Assembly: GCA_963714145.1 (NCBI GenBank)
Contig: OY970235.1
Span: 7,316,001 to 7,380,000, forward strand
Length of the DNA stretch: 64,000 nt
Source of the DNA: JBBWZH01 sp035544115
GTDB lineage: Bacteria; Actinomycetota; Actinomycetes; Mycobacteriales; CADCTP01
Direction: 5' to 3'
Below the pieces are notes generated by a model. It worked only from the letters and a program-made list of their open reading frames with translations, ran no database searches and was not told the DNA's origin. Shown in pieces: positions 34,111 through 41,695 of this stretch (its first letter is position 1; every line of letters starts with the position of its first letter). The position numbers and the translations under genes were made by a program.

Positions 34111-34950
34111 TCAGGCGTACAGCGCTGCGGCGCCTCCCCACAGTGCGCCTGGGTTGAGCCGGTCCGGGAACCTATCCAGCATGGCGTTGAAGAAGTCCAG
34201 CGCGTTGTCGTGGGCTTTGAGGAGTTCGCCGGCGGCGTTCAGGTACTCGCGGGTCTGGCGGATGGTCCTGGTGGCGTCGTCGTCCAGAGTCTTGTTCTTG
34301 TGACCGGCGACGATGTGCCGTGGGTGCAGTGCTTCGACGGTGTCGACGGCGCGGTGCCAGGCGTTGAGCCCGTCGCCTTGTGCCTCGCGGAGGTACTGGT
34401 GGACGCCGTTGTAGATGACGTCGCCGGCGACCACGAGGCCGAGGTCGGGCACGTGCAGGACGCTGGTGTCGTCGGTGTCGGAGTGTCCGACTTCGACGAT
34501 CGTGAGCGGGTGACCTTCGAGATTGATCTGGTTGTTGGGGACGGCCTTGGCGACGACATGGGTAGCCGGGATCTGTCCGGGGAAGAGCGCATCCCAGAAC
34601 GTTTCGCGGATCGCGATGTTCTTGTGCATCTGCCGGATCGTTCCGGTGGTGGCAACGACCTCGGCGCCGAACCGGTGCGCTAGCTCGGCCCCGCCGAACC
34701 AGTGGTCTCCGTGCCCGTGCGTGGCGAAGATGTGGGTCAAGCTCTTGCCGGTCGCCTCGACCCAATCCCCGACGGCGGCGGTCTGCGCGCTCGTCAGCGG
34801 TGGGTCAACGAGCACGGCGTCCCGGTCACCGCAGATCAGGGTGATCGACAGGGGGGAGAACTCCCGCTTGTCGCCGTTGGGAACGAGTTCGGTGACGTTC
34901 TGCGGGATCGGGTCGGCGATGAATACGTCGTAGGACAGGTTCACCGGCAT
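34111..34950 (-). CDS. MBL-fold metallohydrolase
   Basis: The protein is 279 residues with no signal peptide. GGAG lies six bases before the ATG at 34950. The zinc motif is FATHGHGDHWFGG; further ligands are in VEVGHSDTDD, VVAGDVIYNG and VAGHKN. This order matches cytoplasmic MBL proteins of the glyoxalase II-like/arylsulfatase-like group. It lies about 50 bases after the thioesterase stop and may be in one operon with the SDR and thioesterase. Confidence 0.84.
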   Translation of the reverse strand: MPVNLSYDVFIADPIPQNVTELVPNGDKREFSPLSITLICGDRDAVLVDPPLTSAQTAAVGDWVEATGKSLTHIFATHGHGDHWFGGAELAHRFGAEVVATTGTIRQMHKNIAIRETFWDALFPGQIPATHVVAKAVPNNQINLEGHPLTIVEVGHSDTDDTSVLHVPDLGLVVAGDVIYNGVHQYLREAQGDGLNAWHRAVDTVEALHPRHIVAGHKNKTLDDDATRTIRQTREYLNAAGELLKAHDNALDFFNAMLDRFPDRLNPGALWGGAAALYA

Positions 34951-34998
34951 GGGCAGCTCCAGGTGTGGTGGCGTTGGTTCTTGGCTGAAGAGACGGGC

Positions 34999-35481
34999 TC
35001 AGTTGAACAGCAGGCACGTGGCGATGGCGTGCGCCACGACACGGCCGTGGCCGTCGAGGATGCGGGCTTCGGCGGTGGCGGTGCGGCGGCCGAAGCCGAC
35101 CACGTCGGCTCGGCAGGTCAGGCGACCGCTGTCGAGGTTCGCGGGGCGGGTGAACTTGATCGTGAGATCGAGCGAGGTGTAGCCGGTGCCAGCGGGAAGC
35201 TTGGTGTGGACGGCACAGCCCAGGGCTGAATCGGCCAGGCCGGCCAGCATGCCCCCGTGGACTGAGCCGAGGGGGTTGTAGTGCCACTCGGCGGGTTGCA
35301 TCTCGAACTCGGCCCAGCCGTCCCCGACGGCTACTGGACGGATGTCGGTCGTGGCACCAGCGGGTACTGCCGGAAGGTCCCCGCGGCCGATCTTGTTGAG
35401 GAACTCGAGCCCGTCAAGATCGCGGGCGGCGTCGGTGAAGACCTTCGGGTCCGCCCAGCAGTAGGTGCGTTCGCGGGTCAT
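34999..35481 (-). CDS. PaaI-type hotdog-fold thioesterase
   Basis: The protein is 160 residues. NPLGSVHGGMLAGLAD is the PaaI signature with its catalytic loop (H-G-G) and the Asp that activates water. YTSLDLTIKFTRPA is the next conserved strand. Such enzymes hydrolyse acyl-CoA or aryl-CoA thioesters. The start overlaps the SDR stop (ATGA), so the two are coupled; a detoxifying or catabolic role for an aromatic or acyl substrate is likely. Confidence 0.87.
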   Translation of the reverse strand: MTRERTYCWADPKVFTDAARDLDGLEFLNKIGRGDLPAVPAGATTDIRPVAVGDGWAEFEMQPAEWHYNPLGSVHGGMLAGLADSALGCAVHTKLPAGTGYTSLDLTIKFTRPANLDSGRLTCRADVVGFGRRTATAEARILDGHGRVVAHAIATCLLFN

Positions 35482-36185
35482 GCGTCGCTCCGCGCCAGCT
35501 GTGGGTAGAGCGCCTCGATCGGTCCGGCGAGCGCGGCCTTGACCTGGCCGCTGAGCTCGTCGGCGAGGATCTCGTACGCACCCGCCTCGAGCCCGTCGTA
35601 GGCGGAGCGCACGACGTCGGCCGGATCGAGCTTTGGAGCGTCCACGCCTTTGGCCAGCGGGGTGTCGGCGTATCCGAGGTGCAGGCTCGCGACGTGCACG
35701 TCATCGGGGGCAAGCTTGATCCGCTGGGTGTTGGTGGCCTGCCACAGGGCGGCCTTGCTCGCGCTGTAGGCCCCCTCACCGATGCCGAGCCAGCTGAGCG
35801 CCGACAGCACGTTGAGTAGGGTGCCCCGCGTCGCTTTGAGCGCGGGGATGAAGGCGTTGGCGACGGCGAGCGCCCCCCAGAAGTTCGTCTCGAACAGGTT
35901 GCGAGCCGCACTCAGGTCGCCGAGCACGCTGGAGCCGTTGGAGACGCCGGCGTTGTTGATCAGGACAGTGACGTCGTTGGCGATACCGGCTGCGGCAGCG
36001 ATCGAATCCGGCGAGGTGACGTCAAGGACGAGCGGGACGATGCGGTCGTCGCCCCAGTCCTTCGGCTTGCGGGCGGCGGCGTACACCTTGACGGCTCCGC
36101 GTTCGAGTGCCTGGTGGACGAAACGGGTGCCGAGGCCGCCGTTGGCTCCGGTGACGAGCAGGACGGCTCCGTTGAGCGTGGGCAT
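35478..36185 (-). CDS. Short-chain dehydrogenase/reductase
   Basis: The protein is 235 residues. AAAGGAA precedes the ATG. The cofactor loop is TGANGGLG and NNAGVSNGS follows; the active site YSASK (Tyr and Lys) is present, with the Ser in LNVLSALSWLG. This is a classical SDR oxidoreductase of unknown substrate. It is divergent from the HxlR regulator, with a 240-base control region between them, and probably heads the operon with the thioesterase. Confidence 0.87.
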   Translation of the reverse strand: MPTLNGAVLLVTGANGGLGTRFVHQALERGAVKVYAAARKPKDWGDDRIVPLVLDVTSPDSIAAAAGIANDVTVLINNAGVSNGSSVLGDLSAARNLFETNFWGALAVANAFIPALKATRGTLLNVLSALSWLGIGEGAYSASKAALWQATNTQRIKLAPDDVHVASLHLGYADTPLAKGVDAPKLDPADVVRSAYDGLEAGAYEILADELSGQVKAALAGPIEALYPQLARSDA

Positions 36186-36390
36186 TGCCGGTTCCTTTCG
36201 ACGACGGTGGATGCGCGGCTCCGGACCGGCCGCGGGGGCGAGGCCGGTCCGCTCGATGAGGACGCGCAGCGGAGCCGTGGGCTCGACCGGATGAATCTCG
36301 GCGGACGCAGCGGTTGGCTACGCAGCCTGGCGCCACCACCGCACCTCGGCGCTGACTAAGGAGAACCACAGCCAGCACCGTACACCCTGA

Positions 36391-36419
36391 CTTTGGAGCA
36401 GCAAAGCCAGGGATATGAT
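36391..36419 (+). promoter_or_regulatory. HxlR promoter with inverted repeat
   Basis: TATGAT (36414-36419, five of six) lies six bases before the GTG at 36426, so the mRNA is probably leaderless. CTTTG (36391-36395) and CAAAG (36402-36406) form an inverted repeat over the expected -35 position, a likely autoregulatory site. Confidence 0.55.
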
Positions 36420-36425
36420 GGGGTC

Positions 36426-36998
36426 GTGACTGCCAACCAGGGACAGGCTCAGCCCACCGCCCTGGAGCGCCTGGGCGCCTTCTCCGAACGCGACCAGTGG
36501 ACGGCCAAGGGCTGGTGCCGCATCGAGCGCTCGCTCGATCTGATCGGCACCCGCTCGGCGATGCTGGTGATCCGCGAGCTCTTCTACGGGGCCACCAGGT
36601 TCGATGAGCTGGCCCGAGGCACCGGCCTGAGCGAGGCGGTGGTTGCCGGGCGGCTGAAGCGGTTGCACGCCGACGGCATCGTCGAGCGACGCCCCTACCA
36701 GGAAGCCGGCCAGCGCACCCGCGACGAGTACGTCCTCACCATCCGAGGCCGTGAGCTGTTCCCGATCCTCGTCGCATTGACCCAGTGGGGCGAAACCCTC
36801 CGCGACGACCACCGGACCGGAGTCGAGCTTGTGCATCGCGACTGCGCCGCGCGCCTCACGGCTCACGTCGGCTGCGCCAAGGGACACGAGGTGCCGGTCG
36901 ACCAAGCCGCGGTTCAACTCAAGCAGGAGCCACACCTGAAGAAGCGCCGAACCCAGATGCCGGAGATTGCTACTGGCGACCACGAGCCGACGGGCTGA
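36426..36998 (+). CDS. HxlR-family transcriptional regulator
   Basis: The protein is 190 residues. HxlR features are WCRIERSLDLIGTRSAMLVIRELFYGATRFDELARGTGLSE (winged helix), GIVERRPYQE (wing) and YVLTIRGRELFPIL. A polar C-terminal extension has four Cys/His residues (HRDCAA, HVGCAKGHEV) that might bind metal, which is unusual for HxlR. The leaderless GTG start is supported by TATGAT upstream. It probably controls itself and the divergent SDR operon. Confidence 0.85.
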   Translation: MTANQGQAQPTALERLGAFSERDQWTAKGWCRIERSLDLIGTRSAMLVIRELFYGATRFDELARGTGLSEAVVAGRLKRLHADGIVERRPYQEAGQRTRDEYVLTIRGRELFPILVALTQWGETLRDDHRTGVELVHRDCAARLTAHVGCAKGHEVPVDQAAVQLKQEPHLKKRRTQMPEIATGDHEPTG

Positions 36999-37055
36999 AC
37001 ATCGGGGATAGCCTCCCGGTGCTGACGCGCGTGGCCAGGTCAGCGAGTTGATCGG

Positions 37056-37144
37056 CGGAGGGCGTGGGATTCGAACCCACGGTGACGCTCACGCGCCACA
37101 GCAGTTTTCAAGACTGCCGCCATCGGCCACTAGGCGAGCCCTCC
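37056..37144 (-). tRNA. tRNA-Ser (anticodon UGA)
   Basis: The 89-base gene folds as a class II tRNA with a long variable arm. The acceptor GGAGGGC pairs with GCCCTCC, the T loop has GGTTCGAATCC, and the anticodon TGA (forward tca at 37108-37110) is in a loop closed by GCAGTC. The CCA end is not encoded. Confidence 0.95.
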
Positions 37145-37285
37145 TACCTGCGGAGTTGCCTGCCTGCCTGTCCACGGCTCGTCCGCACGTCTGGCTTCGG
37201 CTCCTTGTTGGCAGCCTGAGCCGCTGGCAGTGTCCCACGAGCACCGCGGGCCAGCGCGAGCGAGATACGGACGGTGACCGCACGC

Positions 37286-37864
37286 TCAGGTCAGCAGCAG
37301 CCGGCGGGGGACGGCAGCTGCCGCGGTGAGCCCGCCGAGGACCAGGCAGAGCGGCGAGTACAGCAGCAGGTCCCAGTGGACGTAGTCGGTCGGTGCCCCG
37401 GACAGGCCGAGCCCGGACGGCAGGAACCCGGCCACGGTCGCCCGTCCGATCAGCGCGGCGGTCACGATCCAGATGCCGACCTGGTGCAGGCGGCGGGGGC
37501 CGACCGGGGGAAGCCACCAGGCCCGGGCCGCCGCGAGGTAGGCGCCGGCGAGCAGCAGTGCGGCGACGGCGGCCGACATCGCCGGCATCGCGGCCGGCGG
37601 TCCCGAAGCGGCCGTACCCAGCACCACCCGGGCGAAGTCGGCCCAGGTTGCCAGCGGCCACGGGGTGAACATCCAGACCACGTGCGCCACCCCGGCGACG
37701 GCCAGGCCGATCGCGGCGAGCCCGCCGGCGACCCTGGTCAACAGGTCCACCCGGCGCCCGGGCGCCGGCTGGCCCCGGGGCGTGCCGATGCCCGGCGGGG
37801 CAACCGGACGATCCAGCCGGCCGAACCGGCCACTGCCCCGGCGCCACCTCGGCGACATGCTCAC
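37286..37864 (-). CDS. DUF3995-type membrane protein
   Basis: The protein is 192 residues with four hydrophobic segments (about 44-64, 85-110, 130-150, 165-187). DUF3995 features include GVAHVVW, DFARVVLG and a C-terminal HWDLLLYSPLCLVLGG. The GTG at 37864 with GGGGGA six bases upstream is taken as start; the ATG at 37858 is also possible. Function unknown. Confidence 0.72.
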   Translation of the reverse strand: MSMSPRWRRGSGRFGRLDRPVAPPGIGTPRGQPAPGRRVDLLTRVAGGLAAIGLAVAGVAHVVWMFTPWPLATWADFARVVLGTAASGPPAAMPAMSAAVAALLLAGAYLAAARAWWLPPVGPRRLHQVGIWIVTAALIGRATVAGFLPSGLGLSGAPTDYVHWDLLLYSPLCLVLGGLTAAAAVPRRLLLT

Positions 37865-37884
37865 GCCAGTCCCCCTCGACTACA

Positions 37885-37907
37885 CTCTGTGGTCTCTATT
37901 AACAGAG
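37885..37907. promoter_or_regulatory. Inverted repeat upstream of the DUF3995 gene
   Basis: CTCTGT (37885-37890) and ACAGAG (37902-37907) are perfect inverted arms with 11 bases between, in an A+T-richer stretch 20 bases upstream of the gene. It is a plausible operator. Confidence 0.4.
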
Positions 37908-38143
37908 CGTGCAGGTCAGCGGCTGATACGCCGGGCGGCACCGGCGGCGCGGCGCGATCCGCGTCCCGGATCAGCGCCCCAACTATCGGCGCTTCCGGTA
38001 TCTGACCCGCCTATTGCGACCGGCCCGGACGGATACGGCTCCGGAGTTTCCCCGGGCAGAATTGCCCAGCCGTATCGACGAGCAGCTGCCGGCTCGATCA
38101 GTGCACTCAAAGAACCCGCCGTCGAGGTACAGACCCGGACCCC

Positions 38144-38171
38144 TTGACAGGATAACCGCGAACGTTACAAT
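38144..38171 (+). promoter_or_regulatory. Near-consensus promoter for the arabinofuranosidase gene
   Basis: TTGACA (38144-38149) and TACAAT (38166-38171) are 16 bases apart. This is the strongest promoter seen in the window, in a locally A+T-rich patch. Confidence 0.8.
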
Positions 38172-38184
38172 ACGGAAACCTTTG

Positions 38185-38198
38185 TGTTAACGCTAACA
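38185..38198. promoter_or_regulatory. LacI-type operator
   Basis: TGTTA-ACGC-TAACA is palindromic except at its centre and lies just downstream of the predicted transcription start. Similar GTTANCGNTAAC sites bound by LacI-family repressors are known before arabinose and pentose genes in actinobacteria. Confidence 0.7.
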
Positions 38199-38497
38199 TC
38201 GCGGAGCGTCACGATGCCCGAGCCGCTGAAGTCGACGTGGCTCCCGTTCTGCGGCGTAGCGGAAAACCTCCAGGGAAGGTCGCCGAATTGATCACCGCCA
38301 CGCTGGCATGATCAATACCGGGGCCTCCGCAACGGCGCTCCTGGTGGCCGGCCGACCAATTGGGTCCGCCGGTTTGTTCGTTCGGCCAGGGGCCGGTCGG
38401 TCCAGTCGAACTGCGGATAGCCGCCTGGCGCCGGCACCGCTATTGCCGGGCCCGGTCGAAATCGGGCTATGCCGCACCGGAACGGAAGAGGTCCACA
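38199..38497 (+). other. Long leader of the arabinofuranosidase mRNA
   Basis: About 300 bases with no supported gene. It contains a perfect inverted repeat, ATTGATCA (38287-38294) and TGATCAAT (38309-38316), 14 bases apart, which could be a further operator or an RNA hairpin. Confidence 0.45.
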
Positions 38498-40057
38498 ATG
38501 CTTCTTCGATCGCGGTCCCGGCGCCTGAGAAAGACGCTACCGCTCATCGGTGCGGCGGTCGCACTCACCGCCGGCGCACTGGTCGGCCTGCCTGGCGCCG
38601 CGCAGGCGGCCGGGCCACTCCCGTGCGACATCTACGGTTCCGCCGGCACCCAGTGCGTCGCGGCGCACAGCACCACGCGGGCGCTGTTCGCCGCCTATGG
38701 CGGCAACCTCTACCAGGTGCGCCGCGCCTCGGACAACGCGACGGCCAACATCGGCGTGCTGGCGGCCGGCGACTACGCGAACGCGGCGGCGCAGGACTCG
38801 TTCTGCGCCAACACGTCATGCGTCATCACGATCATCTATGACCAGACAGCCCGGCACAACGACCTGACCATCGAGCCGGCGGGCACCGCCGGGCCGGCCA
38901 ATTCCGGCGTGCCCGCGGACGCACTGCCGGTGACGGCCGGTGGCCACCTGGTCTACGGCGCCTCGTTCTCCGGCCGAATGGGCTACCGGCACCGGGCGGC
39001 GTCCGGGGTCGCCGTAAACGGTCAGCCCGAGGGCATGTACATGGTTACTTCCGGAACGCACTTCAACAGCGCCTGCTGCTTCGACTACGGCAACGTCGAG
39101 GTGCCGATCGCCGATACCGGAAATGGCCATATGGACGCCATCTACTTCGGCACGCTGTGCTGGTTCGCGCCGTGCAACGGAAGCGGCCCGTGGGTGATGG
39201 CCGACCTCGAGAACGGCCTGTTCCAGTCCAACACCGGCGGCAGCCAGAACACCGCGAACACCGGCAACCGCGCGCCGTTCGTGACCGCCACACTGAAGAA
39301 CAACGGCCAGAACTTCTTCGCGTTCAAGGACGGCAGCGCGCAGTCCGGCGGGCTCGCCACGCGCTACTCCGGAGCTTTGCCGACGTTCCGCCCGGGCTAC
39401 TCGCCGATGCACCAGGAGGGCTCCATCGTCCTGGGCACCGGCGGCGACAACAGCAACGGGTCGATCGGGTCGTTCTTCGAAGGCGTGATGACGGCGGGCG
39501 TGCCGTCCGACGCGGCCGAGAATTCCGTGCAGGCGAACATCGTCTCGGTCGGTTACGGCGGCCCGAGCCCGGTCGCCGGCGGCACGCTGAACCCCGGCTC
39601 GACGATCTCGCTGCGCGCCACGACGGCGAACAGCACGACCCGCTACATCCGGCACCAGAACAACAACGCGATCACCTCCGTGGTCGCGGCCGGTAGTTCA
39701 GCCGTTGACCGGAGCGACGCGACCTGGATCGTCCGGCGCGGGCTGGCGAACAACTCGTGCGTGTCGTTCGAGTCCAGGAACTTCCCCGGCGACTTCCTGC
39801 GGCACTCGAACTTCCAGCTCTTCCGGCAGCCGATGGACGGCAGTGCGCTGTTCCGGTCCGACGCGACGTTCTGCCCGCAGGCCGGCCGCAGCGGCCAGGG
39901 CACCTCGTTCGCGTCGCTCAACTTCCCGACCAGATTCCTCCGGCACTTCAACAACACCCTGTTCATCGCGAGCAACGGCGGGCCGAACACGTTCGACACG
40001 GCCACCTCGTGGGCGGCCGACGTGAGCTGGGCCGTCAGCTCCCCCTGGACGGCGTAG
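38498..40057 (+). CDS. Secreted GH54 alpha-L-arabinofuranosidase with CBM42
   Basis: The protein is 519 residues. GGAAGAGG precedes the ATG at 38498. A twin-Arg-rich signal segment ends at AQAAG. Residues 39-360 are the GH54 catalytic domain (GPLPCDIYGSAGTQCVAAHSTTRAL). By family knowledge the nucleophile is E201 in CCFDYGNVE and the acid/base is D317 in GGDNSN; both are present. Residues 365-515 are a CBM42 (AbfB) arabinose-binding beta-trefoil with repeats such as IRHQNNNAI, FLRHSNFQLF and FLRHFNNTLF. It releases arabinose side chains from arabinoxylan or arabinan outside the cell. Regulation is probably by a LacI-type repressor at 38185. Confidence 0.92.
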   Translation: MLLRSRSRRLRKTLPLIGAAVALTAGALVGLPGAAQAAGPLPCDIYGSAGTQCVAAHSTTRALFAAYGGNLYQVRRASDNATANIGVLAAGDYANAAAQDSFCANTSCVITIIYDQTARHNDLTIEPAGTAGPANSGVPADALPVTAGGHLVYGASFSGRMGYRHRAASGVAVNGQPEGMYMVTSGTHFNSACCFDYGNVEVPIADTGNGHMDAIYFGTLCWFAPCNGSGPWVMADLENGLFQSNTGGSQNTANTGNRAPFVTATLKNNGQNFFAFKDGSAQSGGLATRYSGALPTFRPGYSPMHQEGSIVLGTGGDNSNGSIGSFFEGVMTAGVPSDAAENSVQANIVSVGYGGPSPVAGGTLNPGSTISLRATTANSTTRYIRHQNNNAITSVVAAGSSAVDRSDATWIVRRGLANNSCVSFESRNFPGDFLRHSNFQLFRQPMDGSALFRSDATFCPQAGRSGQGTSFASLNFPTRFLRHFNNTLFIASNGGPNTFDTATSWAADVSWAVSSPWTA

Positions 40058-40071
40058 CCGACCGGACCATC

Positions 40072-40104
40072 CCGGCGCGGGGCGCCACCGGCGTCCCGCG
40101 CCGG
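40072..40104 (+). terminator. Terminator after the GH54 gene
   Basis: CCGGCGCGGG (40072-40081) pairs with CCCGCGCCGG (40095-40104), and the inner bases GCGCC and GGCGT extend the stem to 15 bp around an ACC loop. Confidence 0.75.
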
Positions 40105-40130
40105 CTCGCCTGGTAGCCCCCTCCTGAGTC

Positions 40131-40151
40131 TTGACAAGTCGTCAGACGACT
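40131..40151 (+). promoter_or_regulatory. -35 box and perfect palindromic operator of the seven-gene operon
   Basis: TTGACA (40131-40136) is followed directly by AGTCGTC-A-GACGACT (40137-40151), a perfect 15-bp palindrome that would block the spacer of this promoter. No good -10 is seen at the usual distance. The GntR regulator of the operon is the obvious binder. Confidence 0.7.
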
Positions 40152-40222
40152 GATGTCTTTGTCGCGCGGCTTCCCGACCCCGTCGGCCGGGTGGCGCTGG
40201 CCTCAGCGAGAGGAGCTTCCTC

Positions 40223-41695
40223 ATGACCCAGGAGCACAGCGGGCCAACGGCCGCGCAGGGCGCCGGGCTGCGGCGCAACGCGGTCGGGCTGACCGGCGCG
40301 GTGATCATGTCGGCGGCGATCATGGGGCCGGCCGTCTCGACGTTCTTCAACCCGCAGTTCTCGACGCCGTTCTCCGGCTACGCCACCCCGCTGGTCTACC
40401 TGCTGACCCTGGTCGCGCTGGTGATCACCGCGTCCGGGGTGATGGAGATGGCGCGGGCGCTGCCCAGCGCCGGCGCCTTCTACACGTACGTCTCGCGCGG
40501 GCTGGGGGCGCGCGCCGGGTTCGTCACCGGCGGGCTGATGTTCGCCGCATACGCGCTGCTGCCGCCGGCCGAGATCGGGCTGATCGGCAGCTACCTGCAG
40601 GGCACCTTCCGCACCGAGTTCGACGTGAACATCCCGTGGTGGGTGATCGGCCTGCTGCCCGCGATCGTGATGGCCGTGCTCGCGTTCGAGGGGATCAGTT
40701 CCTCGCTGCGCACCGCGCTGGTGCTGTTCACCGCCGAGGTGGTGGTGGTGCTCGTGCTCGCGGTGATCGTGCTGGCGCACGGCGGCGCGGACGGCCTCAG
40801 CGCCAAGCCGTTCTCCCCGGCCAGCTCGCCGCACGGCTACAGCGGCCTGGTCGACGGGCTGGTGTTCGCGGCGCTGAGCTTCGTCGGCTTCGAGGCGGCG
40901 GCGACCCTCGGCGAGGAGGTGCGCGACCCGAAGCGGCGGATCCCGCGCGCGGTGCTGCTGTCCGTCCTGTTCGTCGGCGCGATCTACGTGTTCTGCATCT
41001 GGGCCGAGGCGATCGGGCTCGGCCGGGCCGGCATGGACGCCCTGGACGGCACCGGCGCGCCCTGGAACGTGCTGGCCGGCCAGTACGCGGAGTGGATGAA
41101 GTGGCCGGTCATCATCGCCTCGGTCTCGTCGATGTTCGCGGTGATGCTGAACTCCAACAACGGGATCGTGCGGATCATGAACACGATGGGGCGGGAGCGG
41201 CTGCTGCCACGGGCGCTGGCGCACATCGACCCCAAGCGGCGCAGCCCCTCGTACGCGATCGCGGTGCAGGGCGTGTTCGCCGTCGTGATCGCGTTCATCG
41301 TCGGCGCGGTGGCCGGCGGCCTGGGTGACCCGCTCGGCGGCAGCAACGTGTACGGCTACCTCGGGTTCCTGCTCACGCTGGGCATCCTGCCGGTGTACGT
41401 GCTGACCAACCTGGCCTGCATCCGGTTCTACCGCGGCCGGCCCGACTTCCGGTTCGTCCGGCACGTGCTGCTGCCCGCGCTCGGCGCCGCGCTGATGGTC
41501 GCGCTCACCGTCGGGCAGCTGCTGGAGCAGACCACGGCGCCCTACACCTGGCTGCCCTGGATCATCCTGGCCTGGGTGGTGGCGATGTTCGCGGTCGCCC
41601 TCTGGCTCGGCGCGCGCCGGCCGCAGGCGCTGCGGTCGGCCGGGGCGGCGCTGGCCGACGAGGCGGAGCCGGTGCCGGCCACAGTCGGGCAGTGA
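40223..41695 (+). CDS. APC-superfamily permease
   Basis: The protein is 490 residues with about 12 TM segments. AGAGGAG precedes the ATG. The N-terminal GLTGAVIMSAAIMGPAVSTFF and the loop FEAAATLGEEVRDPKRRIP are typical of amino acid-polyamine-organocation transporters, where the former lines the substrate site. The substrate is therefore likely to carry an amino group or be an organic cation, although the genes that follow look like sugar/polyol-phosphate enzymes. The stop overlaps the kinase start (TGATG). Confidence 0.87.
   Translation: MTQEHSGPTAAQGAGLRRNAVGLTGAVIMSAAIMGPAVSTFFNPQFSTPFSGYATPLVYLLTLVALVITASGVMEMARALPSAGAFYTYVSRGLGARAGFVTGGLMFAAYALLPPAEIGLIGSYLQGTFRTEFDVNIPWWVIGLLPAIVMAVLAFEGISSSLRTALVLFTAEVVVVLVLAVIVLAHGGADGLSAKPFSPASSPHGYSGLVDGLVFAALSFVGFEAAATLGEEVRDPKRRIPRAVLLSVLFVGAIYVFCIWAEAIGLGRAGMDALDGTGAPWNVLAGQYAEWMKWPVIIASVSSMFAVMLNSNNGIVRIMNTMGRERLLPRALAHIDPKRRSPSYAIAVQGVFAVVIAFIVGAVAGGLGDPLGGSNVYGYLGFLLTLGILPVYVLTNLACIRFYRGRPDFRFVRHVLLPALGAALMVALTVGQLLEQTTAPYTWLPWIILAWVVAMFAVALWLGARRPQALRSAGAALADEAEPVPATVGQ

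Noticed and set aside
37056..37144. tRNA-Ser as a proven integration site
   Set aside because: No integrase and no second copy of the tRNA end were seen in the window.
37910..38140. A gene in the stretch before the GH54 promoter
   Set aside because: The open frames here are short, Arg/Pro-rich and without ribosome sites.
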